The notes below the pieces were generated by a model. The model was given only the letters and a program-made list of their open reading frames with translations, searched no databases and was not told the DNA's origin. 64,000 nucleotides of DNA from Choristoneura fumiferana (Eukaryota; Arthropoda; Insecta; Lepidoptera; Tortricidae): assembly GCF_025370935.1 (NCBI RefSeq), contig NC_133472.1, positions 7,941,452 to 8,005,451 of the forward strand, in the 5' to 3' direction. This document shows positions 51,301-63,300 of this stretch, piece after piece. Made by a program: the position numbers and the translations under genes. Each line of letters starts with the position of its first letter. The stretch's first letter is position 1.

Positions 51301-54300
51301 TTCCTCTAATATTTCGTGTTATTAAGGCTTCGAGCCTAGCAAGCTTACACTTAGAACATTTTACCTTGTATTTCTATCGTAAGAAATAACGAATACATAC
51401 AATAAGGTAGAAGGCACCATCTATCTATCGATTGATGTAAGGTCACCCGGGGCTATTGTAGCTGGGGGGATATTGTATCTGAGCCGTCTGATGGCGTCCT
51501 TACGACGCCATGTTCTTCTCGGCCATTTTACGTTGTGTTCGCCAGAAGATTGTCTTTACACAACACACATGCACATGGCGAACATGGTGTCGTAAGGACG
51601 CCATCAGACGGCTCAGATACACTATCCCCTCAACTACAATAGCCCCGGGTCACTTTACTTTTTATGAGCTGTCAAAGTTCATGTTCATAAATAATGCACT
51701 AGGCGCACCCTCACTGAACAGCGGTATGTCAAGACATCGACATCTTATTTGGCCACCTCAATCGACTTATCGTCACTACTTTGAAAAAATCTCGTATCTA
51801 AAATCAATATGTCAACAAAATTGAACCTTGATGTAATGTCTATAAAGTTCACTCAGAAAAAAATATCTATTTTGAACTACGAGTTTTTTTAAAAGTAGTG
51901 ACGTTATATATCTAATTTTGCAGTTCATTAAATAAAATCAATCTGGATTTCGATGTTAAAATAAAGTGTTATTTGGGGCACACACATATTTTAGCCAAGA
52001 TGACCTTAAATCATGATCATAATGGGGCAGGTAGAATCCGTCAATAAAGAGTAGAAATCGCAGAAATCAACTCGAGGAGCTGTTTATCTCGATATACTTG
52101 AGCAATTGCGTGGATCAACTATTTCTTATTGTTATTCTGTCCCGTCAGCGAGGGGACAAAAGTAGTACAGTTTAATAAAATAAATATTGTGTCACATTAT
52201 ACTAACATGCTTATTAGATGACCAATGATGGAAGGGGCTTAAAACTGCCACAAAAATGTATGTTTAGCAAATTGTAATACTATAAACTTACGGTCTAAAG
52301 AGTGACTTAGGAGACCGTAACTATAGCAACGAGTGACAAGAAAAAGTTGATCGACGCAATTAACAGAACCTTTTTGATTTTGTAGAAAATAGGCCCTCTT
52401 TCTGTTTGTACTTTCTACTGTCGGATCGTCTACTCGCATTGCGTAGAAATAATTTCGAATATAAGAATCGAAGCCGAACGCTATAAATCAAAAGCGGTTG
52501 TAAGGGATTAGCGCATCACTGGCCCTGGGGTAGTGCAAGAGGAGCAGTCGCTCTAAACGTCAGATGGCAAGGGGCGCCATTGTACAGTTTCCAGTGCGAA
52601 ACAAAATTTTGATGGCACCTTTTGAGAGGCGCGGAAGCGGTGTGACAATCTCGCTCTACCTTGATCAAGGGCTAGGGCGGCGCTGGATTAGCGGGCAAGT
52701 TTTCGGGAGGTAACGGTGTAGGGGGTAGATTCACCTCTACCTGTATTGCGTGGTCACCTGGGAGTGTGGCTGGGCGAGGGAGGCAGCGAGCGCGAAGAAG
52801 CTGCCGTCTTCGGGGCAGAGAGGGAGTGGGCCGAGCCGGCGCGACGCAGCCCGGCCACTAGCGCGCTCATTGTACCACCACCTGACGGAATTGCACTTAG
52901 TCTTCAACTGTTCCTGTGTGTACGCTTCTTATGTATCACGACACGACACGTCAGGAAATTATAAATTTCGGCTTTACTGTTGAGTAGTTCATAAAGCGTG
53001 CAAAATGATTTTTTTGCTGATGACACATTTAGGTAGATAAACCAAATTTTAAAAAGTATCAAGTTTTGCATTATATAGTAATCTGCAATAGATTAACCTG
53101 ACATTACTTTAGTGCGGGAGGGATGGAGTTTAAGAGGAAAAACCTGTGCCCAGCAGTGGGACGATGTACTAGGCTAGTAAAACAAATCTAGCCCGTACCT
53201 CAAGTATTCTATTTACGAGTCTTTACGGTAAAAATATTTAAGTCAGTATGTCATTCTTACAGTCACACACCGTGGCGTTCTAATTTTAAGCAGCGTTTCC
53301 ACCAGAGATGTGCGAGGATGTGTTGCGAGGTATATGTTTTTCATGAACCAATTGTGGCCAAACGCAAGCCTTTACTGTATAAAAAAAATAGAAACGCTTC
53401 ATTTACCTCACCACGCTCTGCTCAGCTGTTTCCACCAAAGATGTGTTGTGCGAGGATGTGTATAGGTAGAGTCATTTCTTGTAAATATTTCATTTACAGT
53501 ATGTTTTAGCTCTTAAGTTAAATATGATGTAAAATGAGTTTTTTGAATAAATTATTAGTATTATTAATAATAATAATAATATTATTCGCGATGACGCGTG
53601 CCGTGGTTCTTATTACACTGTCATTAATGTCTAATTTTGACAAAATCACGCGTCTTCGTGGATGGCACTACGTATAAATGAAGCGTTTCTATTGGTTAAT
53701 GAAAAACACATACTTCGCAACACATCCTCGCACATCTCTGGTGGAAACGCTGCTTAGATCAACTGACAACAATTGCGTTAGGATTGCAATCCGGATAGTT
53801 CGAAATCCGAAATAACCGAAAAAATCCGGATTTTTGCTGTCTTTATAAATTCGGATTTTAAACTATAAATCCGGTTTTTTCGGATTTCAATTTAAGTTGA
53901 CATTTAACCAGAATCTATTGAATTTCGTTACTCGCATTCATTCATGTGTTCGCTTCGCTGCCAGCCAGCCGTCATGTTGCCTGCCACGTGACATAACCTT
54001 TGCGCAATAAGAATCGATTTTGTAAAAGATCGATATTATGGAATGCGATCTGCAATTATTTAACCGATTCTCGAAAATCCAATCATATCTCAGATTGATT
54101 CGTTTACTTAGAAGACCGGATTAAAAAATCAAATTAGGTATGCTATTGTAAATGTTCCTTAATTGAGAATAAACATCTGAGGTTTGTGTGTGCCTTTGGC
54201 ATTGAAGGTTAATTTTTGAAATACCTTTTTTATGTAATTCCTTAGGGTAGGTACAATTTTTTTTTTACTTTTGGTGAAAATAAACACTCGTTGGGATACT

Positions 54301-57300
54301 CCTTTGCATTAGAGCAATGATACAAGAGGCATCTATTTAAATTCAATAACAAAATAGCTATACGATATTGAAAAAAAAATCGCCACCGAAATTACGATAT
54401 TGACAGCGAAATTTCTTCTTTATTAATTACATAGGAAATTAGTTTCAAATTAACTATTACTATGATGTATGTACGTAACTATAATTTATTTTAAATTATT
54501 AATTAAAATTATTCTTTGTTCCCAATATTTGAATGTAGGTTCGATCAAAATAAATCGAATGCGAAATCGATTCGCTTGACCTTTCATAATCCATAATTTG
54601 CAAAGTCGCACTTGCACCTACTGTAAATGATAGACACAATATATAGGCATGTTCATTAAGCAGACGCGTTTATACTTGTTACTAACATTCATCCTTCCAC
54701 CTCCGCCTCAGAGTACGCTCAAAGAAAGCAGGGTGATCCATATAGCCAGAATGCCACAAAAAAATATACACACGCTAGTATCACGGTAGTAATTGCTCAT
54801 TAATAGCATGCTTTTGTGCTAAGTAATAAGCATAATCCGTACCTTTATATTTCACGAGAGCGACGCGCGCGAGCAAGCGAGTGAGTTTAACATGAAACTA
54901 CCGTTAGGTTCCCAATCCGCACTGGGCCCGCGTGGGAACTATGGCCCAAGCCCTCTTGTTCTCAGAGGAGGGCTGTGCCCAGCAGTGGGACGTGTATAGG
55001 CTGGGATGGATGGGATGGACCGTTAGATTCAATCATAATGAGCATAATTAGTAATTTCGCTGCCATATCTGTAATTTCGGTGAACAAAAATGCCGCCGGA
55101 ATTACGGCACCGAAGATTACGACAACAAAGTATTTTGGCGATTACTGCTAAACTATTATTACATGAGTACTATTAGCTCTATTCTGAGAAATAAGAACAA
55201 AGTCAACTAATAAACAAAAATAGAAACATTGAATTAAAATCATTGTATATCGCACAACGGGGATCCACGGAAATTACTTTTAAGATGACCCATACACATC
55301 GCGCGAAAGACTTGTACTGATGACTGATTGGCACACAAAATTCGGTAGTTGGAGGATCACTCTGCGTGATAACTAAAACAGAACTAATGTACTTTCCCAT
55401 AAAAATGTGAACATAGCGTATCCTTCACCATAAGATATTAGCAAGTATTTGCGCAAAGTGATATTGGTAGCTCGACGTGTGAGTGTGACAATCACAAAAT
55501 GGTCAACCTATTTTAAATAAATATGTATTTAGCATGTAAAAAATATTATAGAATGCGTTATATAATTAGCTTCATTTTTATGTACATTTATTAGAAAAAA
55601 TGACTCCTAGACACAAAGTTATGCTCAATTGATTCAGCAAAACCGCAGGCAGACAGGCTTCACAGACAGACTTACTGCAGTTAGTGTTTCCAATCAGAGT
55701 ATTAGACTGATTAAACGCGTAATATAATAAAACACAGTTTTATTTTACATTTTCTTAATGTAATTCCATATTTTTTAAAAATTATGTTAAAATTCGAAAA
55801 TCCGGATAATCCGGATTTGTATGTGTTGATAAACATAAAATCCGGATTTGAAAAAGACCGGATTTTGCAATCCCTAAATTGCGTAGATATAATTGCTAGG
55901 AAGGAAAGGTAAAATTTTGTTTCTAAAAACATAGATGGTGTCTTATTATTATTGAGCAAGTGAGTAAAATAATGGCAGTTTGAATATTCATGACATAAGT
56001 AAAGTACAGTTAGCTTAGTGAAATGTTCAGTTGGCACGATTGTTTAATATGAGCTGGATATTGTACTTTCGGCTGTTAATTATCGAGAGGGACAGATATT
56101 AAAATTAATGACTGTTTTATTAGATACTTGATATATTTTTACAAAAATGCTTGTTAAGTTTATGTTACACTGCCATTTTGTTGTCTTTACGTTCGTTTCG
56201 CTAACACAGATTGGGGCTTAATTTACATATACCTAATTAATCTTATAAAATAACTAGCTGCTGCCTGCAACTTCTGCAAAAAAAACCTTTAACTATAAAA
56301 TTTTCTAGGATAAAAACTATTCAATGTCATTCATAGGGGTTCCAATTTCACCTGAATCAGTCTAGAAATTTAAGTATGAAAATGTAAAGGACATACAGAG
56401 AGACACGGTTACTTTCTTATTTGAAACGTTTGTATGGATGAGACATCATTCATACATAAGTACATTTAGTAATAAGTATAACAGTTAATTACCTATTTCC
56501 TCAATTCCTGAATATTCACTTTAGTTTTTACAGGAACGAATAAATAATTTAACTTCACATTTAGGAGTGTGAATAAGTAACATAAAACATAGATCAGATT
56601 GGGTAAACGCTGCACGTTATGTAACTGTTAATTAGTAGGTTTTCAATAAGTCTTAGTGTGAATGTAGGCTAATTATTTAATAGTCGGAGATGTGTACAGT
56701 TTTTTTAAATGACTGTGTACATAAATAAGAACGCAATCCTTGGAAACATTGTTAACTAGAGCGTTAATTTAGGACGATAAACGCAAGGATTTCTCAAGTC
56801 GATACGAAAAATAAAGCTGTTTATTATTGTAATTAGGTGATTCAGACGAGGGTTAGGAGCAAGATACCATCAAAAGGATACATATTACGTTGCGAAAATG
56901 AGTCCTAATGTTGGCAATACATAGTCTAAATACTTACGCTGTAACAATGCTCAAGGTACAACATACTCGTAAGTATTGTATTGTGCGATATATCGAGCTT
57001 GTACAACTACTCGTACAGGGGAACACGTGACGACAGATTCAAAGACACGGACAAAGGGAATACGGAGTAGGATACCGTTCACAAAGACGTCTGACACATA
57101 ATATGTATAAAAAACCTGTAATGTGTGTTCATGAGTGTTGGTAGAGTCCGGATCTGTTAAAAACTTAAGTGTCCCGTTCGTCAGCATTCGAATAATTCGT
57201 CTGTGCACAAACAAATAAAAAATGAAATGTTTGGTTCGATATTTAAATAAATATTTCTTCTTTTGTTTTTGTTTGCAACTGACCTTCTTCGTGGACGTCG

Positions 57301-60300
57301 AGGGAGTCTTTTCTCTCTGGTTCGTCATCGGAGTCGGGGTCAGCATTGGAGTCGGGTTCGGTCATGATGAGCTCAGGGTTAGGGCCGGGACCGCCTGCCG
57401 CCGCATCTACAGTAAAATATTTTTCACTTCTCATGCTCGTAAAGTTCGTGTTTATGCCTGATCTAGGCGACATAAAATGACTTTTTATGCACTAGTGCAT
57501 ATAATAAAATCTTCGTCAACAAAGAAGTTTATAATTTTTTTTTTTGATTTTTAATTTATATAAAATTAAAAATTAATCAAATCAATCAAAATAAATCAAT
57601 AAAACTAAAAAAATATAATTATATGGTAATGCATGAAAAATAAAATGTACATAGTAAGTGAACAATTGTTTCCACTGTTGCTATTTCATTTCCTCTCAAT
57701 CGGAGTAAAAAGTAGTGTAAAATTCGAACATCAAACCCATTTTCCCTCGACGTGTCTATCCACCCTCACTGTATCGGCTCGGGTGGCTATTATGAACGTC
57801 TCGGGTAAAATAGCTCGTTTAATGCTCTCGTTGTACAATCTACCATTTCACTTCTCATGCTCGTAAACTTCGTATTAATGTGGGATTTAGGCGACATAAA
57901 ATAACTTTTATGCTCTAGTGCATAAATTAATCATCGAAGATCAAGGCAACCAGGCACCAACAGCCACAAAAAAAAGTTCATGAAATAAAGTTTTTTTTAA
58001 TGATTCGTGATTTATATGAATAAACTAGCGTTTACCCGCGGCTTTGCACGCGTAAACCATTAGATACAGCAGTTGAATGAAAATTCCGGGATTTTATAAA
58101 ATTTTCGTGGGATTTCTCTAAAATTAAATCGTGGTTTTCATTGACGTTATATTATAACAACCATGCCAAATTTCATGAGTCTAAACCCAGCGGTTGTTAT
58201 TTCGAGATTTTATCTCTATCCCGTGGGAATATCAGGATAAAAATTAGCCTATGTGTTATTCCAGATTTCCAGCTATACGAGTATACGTACGAAATTTCAT
58301 GACTCTAAGCCCAGCGGTTATAATTTCAAGATTTGATCCCTATCTCGTGGGAATATTGGGATAAAAAGTAGCTTATGTGTTATTTCAGATGTCCAGCTAT
58401 CTACATACCAAATGTCATGACTCTAAGCCCAGCGGTTGGTATTTCAAGATTGTATTCCTATCCCGTGGGAATATCGGGATAAAAAGTAGCTTATATGTTA
58501 TTTCAGATGTCCAGCTATCTTCATACCAAATTTCATGACTCTAAGCTCAGAGGTTGTTATTTATAGATTTTATCCCTATCCCGTGGGAATATCGGGATAA
58601 AAAGTATCCTTTGTTTTAATGCAATACAATACAATACAAAGACTCTTTATTGTACACCAGACATAGTAAGCGATACAGAAACCAGATACACAGAGAAAAA
58701 AAAATTACAAGGTGAGCAATAGGCGGCGTTATCGTTTAAGAGCGATCTCTTCCAGGCAACCTTTTTTACAGAAAGAAGGAAGGACTAGTTTACAACAGGT
58801 GGTGCATCAAAAGAAGATCAGAAAATTTAAACGTAACAGCAATACAATAATCCAGGTTATAAACTAGCTTTTTGCCAAATTTCATCCAAATCCGTCCAGC
58901 CGTTTCAGCGTGAAGAAGTAACAAACATCACTCACTCACTCACAAACTTGCACATTTATAATATTAGTAGGATTAACAAAACTACATATGTAAAATACTT
59001 TGCCTACACAATAAATACCTTATACATAGACAACATATGCAATCGGGTAAAATGACACGTTTTATGCACTTGCATTACATTACAATCTACTATAAAAAAA
59101 AGTTGAAACATTATGGATTAAAGACACGAGATTTTATATGACAAAATAAAAGTGAGCGTAATTAGAAATCCACATTGACCACTCAGATAAAACAGCTAAT
59201 TCGCTCGTCTATCAAGTCGTTAACGTTTCTAACGCAATATAAACATAAACAGGGATATTAACTAAATAATTTAAGTACCTATCTACCGAAGTAATATCGG
59301 TTCAGAGAGATTACGTTTAAGCACTTAATAAAGGCGTGATCGGAATACCAATTACTCATGGCAATATTGGTCCACACTTTCCAAGTGTAATCCAAGAGAC
59401 GTGTCATGTTTGAAGAAATATGTAATAGGGAGTCCTTAGCGCAAAGCAAGAGTATCCTCAGTACTGCATGAATGTTGATAAGGGTTAAAATTGAACGGCA
59501 AAGTGATTTTACTAATTAACGAGACCGCCGAAATGGCGCTTCAGACTAATGAAAAGCAGTCATAAAAGGATAAACGGATAAAACTACGAAAAACCTGTAG
59601 AAAATGGACGAAAAAGTTATAAATAAAGTATATACATATTATGTGCTTTCATTAAAAAAAAAACTCTTTTATATCGCACTCTACCCCACGACCACGAGCC
59701 AGGGGCGGGTTTTTTAACATGACGAATACCATTCAAAATTGATAAAAAAGATATTATATTTCAAAAAGTGGCGTATACTAAAATTACCGCTCTCAGTCAT
59801 TTCTTCTAGCAGTCGAAAATCAAATTCTGACGGTAATTTTCCACCACTTTTTATATTTAGCAACACTCTTTAAGACACTCGCTGTGCTACGTGCCTAAAG
59901 CTTATTTAAAAAAAAACTATTGCGTATCGTATCAATTGTTACCACCGTTATTCGCGGGGCATCAAGCGAGTAAGCAGTGCTAACATCGTAGAATCGTTAT
60001 AAAATGTGAACTGGAACGCAGCTATGTCTTCCGCGTCGCAGTCGATCCACATTCGTAATTTTCACGCAATATCTACGCAGCGTACTGTTACTAAGCGAGG
60101 TCATTTTGATCACACAACCGCTTTGATTTTAGCACAATATTCCGACTGTACACACTAGCATAATTTAGTCGAATATAAAAATAGAACATATTAGCTAATG
60201 AAATTAGCTGGCCTTGTTCTCACTAGCCCTTGACCGCTGCCATTGTTTCGTTAAATTTGCCAGTATACAGGGTGTAATCGTTAAGTGTAGCCAGGCGATT

Positions 60301-63300
60301 ATTCTGTAATTATAACAGATACCTATCAGAAAAGTATAAACTGATATCGAAAGTACCCAATGAGTAAAATCACATCAATACCTTAAAAAAAACGAAACAG
60401 AAATATCTCAAATATTAACTTCAAACCCTCCCATACATTTGAAAGGCTTTAGTTTAAAAGGCCTAGTCATTTCACCATTATCATATAATTCATGAATTAT
60501 GTTATTTTATACAAGTATAAACCACAACCACATTTCAATCAATTATCATTTTAAAATTTTAAGAAAAGTTCATTTAAAAAAAATTAAGAGGGCCCGTCAA
60601 TGTATCGCACAACAAGAGCGTCACTTCGAGCAACTGCTGTAAAGAAAAAATTTACCTACTTACTTCCTTAAAAAAATAACTGTTAGATTTATTATTTAAT
60701 ACAAGATGGTATTATTATTTCAAACTTTATTCGTGTAAATAATAAATCTTAAACAGTCTTAAGTGTAACACCTGAAAAATATCATAGTTCATGAAAATAA
60801 ATATTTTGACTTTGACTTTGACTTTCATCTCTTACGGTAGGCCAACAGCCTCAAAGAACGTCGTACTAAATGTATGGACGCGTTTAATCTTAATATTTTT
60901 AATATTATTACTCCAAATAAAATAAACATTGGGTAACGTACCTACTTTCGATATCAGTTTAAAGTTTCCTGATATCAGTTATATTTACAAAATAATCGCC
61001 TGGCTACACTTAACGACTACACTCTGTACCTATATAGTTATATATTGTTTAATCAAACAGAACTCTGTAGCGCGAACGTGCTTTGTTAATATTTTTTTTA
61101 AACACTGTTTAATTAAATCATAATAGGACAGATACTGATTATTGCATAACGAAATAAAAGCTTAAAATCAACACCAAAAAGTGCCATTTTAACCCTTAAT
61201 AAGGCCCCATTTATTGGAGCATACTACCACAGAATCAAAAGCAGCTATCGAATATATACCTGACAAAGGATGTTTTTAAAGCTAGTAGTATTTTCAAGTA
61301 TTACAATGGATATTGTAACTTATATATGTTGTGGACCAAGTGATAAATTGGTCATTATTCATAATGTCCGGGCATTATGAATAATTACCAATATGAGATA
61401 GCAATTTGATATAAACTATTCATTAATTACATTGCCCGGGCATTATACATAATGTTTATCCCCTATTAGGCAAAGTTATAAAAAAATACCCATTACTATT
61501 TATTTTTTATTTGTACGTAAAATTTAATGAATCATTAAACATCTATCAAAATCTGTAAAGTAAGTTATCTTAATAGTAGAATTTTATTCTGGCACTCGCC
61601 GGCCGCTGTCACGGCACGCTCGCTTCGCTCGCTCGGCTCGTGCTTGTTTTGGTCACAGTTAAACCTAACACGCTCCTCCTCACTGCGCTCGTCGTCGCAC
61701 CTAACTTTCCGATAGAATAAATCAGACTTCAGCTAGCCAAGAATCAGTTGTAATCAAATTGCCCAACGATCATGTACCATTATTCATAATGCCCGGACAA
61801 TGTGATAAATACTGAAGTTTAGATAATTATTATCACTTTGCCCGGTATAGCTTGTCATTGTTCATAATGCCCGGGCATTATACATAATGCCCTTATCATT
61901 CACTTTGTCCATAACATTATAACTAGTACAATAAGGTTAACCTCCTGGGTTCCAAAGTGATAATACTAGTACATATTGTTAGCAATAGAATTGCTATATC
62001 TTTTGAAAAAGGAATAAAGTGTCATTTTCTCTGTATCATTCAAATTTAGAAAAACACAAATTCAACTTTATCTATGAAACATTAAGTTTTAAATTTCGAT
62101 GTCATATTTTGTTGTATGGTGGGCCGCAGGAGGTTAAATTTCCAAGTCAATGAATGTGGTCGCTAAATCACCTCTACCTTTTTTAGGGTTAATTACTAGA
62201 AAATATTTAGCAGCATTTTTCTCTGAGCAGTGTACCTATCATTATAATCTGTGCCGCACGTCTCTATATTTCGTCGGGTGCGCATCATTGTAAATGCGTT
62301 CTTCATATATCTTTATTATAACACTTTAGAATAGATTGCGTTATTATATTTTAAAACGTACCTAATAAATCTTCTACGACGCAATGCCGGCTTCAAGTGC
62401 CGAAACAAGTAATATAATGAAAGCGAGCAGCGGTAAATGGAAAGATAGAGTTCTGTTGGTAATAATCTACCTACTTAGACGATGACAACAGCATTTGCCA
62501 ACATTTCAAATAGGAAGCAATCCAAAGCAGTTTACGCTATGAACTCTGTATTTAGCGTAAGAAAAGAATTAATTAAATAAATAACTAGCCAGTCAAGTTT
62601 CAATCTGTTCTCGATATGGTACGCAACAGGAAGCTGCTAAAGGAAAGACAATAAAAAGTATAAACCCGGCTATAAACATGGCGTAAAAATGGAATTATCA
62701 TTCCGTGAGTAAACGTTTCCAAAAGCAATATGTTTTTCATGAAGGTCATCGTCCGTTTTGGACGTTACTAATACACACGAAAATATTTGGCTCGTTTTCA
62801 AACAAAATGTTTCGTCGAATTTAGTGCGTTGCAAAAAAAGATGAGTTCACTGCATCATTTTCCTTTATTAATTTGGTATTAACTTAAATTTAGCTGGTAC
62901 GACCCAGTGAGTCTTGGGGTGACCGTACGCAGCACACATTGTGTTTTTTGGACACACAAACAATCATGTTAATGAGCGGAAAGAACGGTAGATATAATAA
63001 TATGGGATAAATATAGGACTATTTTTGTCATACCTAATCATAAACTTAGGTAGAACTTTTCTTGTTGTCTTGTAATGTAACTTGATAAAGTTCAAGCTAT
63101 TTCATCTTCTCTAAGAATATGTGCAATATGTACATTACGTATTTATGTATTTATTTAAAAAGTAACAATTGATTTATGTAGTAAGAAAGCCCTTTGTCGT
63201 GTGGCTTAAACGGGATGGGTACTCGAACTTTATAACATTGAAGCAAACTTTTGCTTTTTATCCAAAATAAGTGGCACAGAATGAAAGTGTCAACGAACTC

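Noticed and set aside
52746..52983. Plus-strand frames over 52741-52913
   Set aside because: The minus strand gives a more protein-like reading with acceptor and donor in phase with the next exon.
57633..57866. 77-codon plus-strand frame
   Set aside because: Runs into the direct repeat at 57847 and has no other support.
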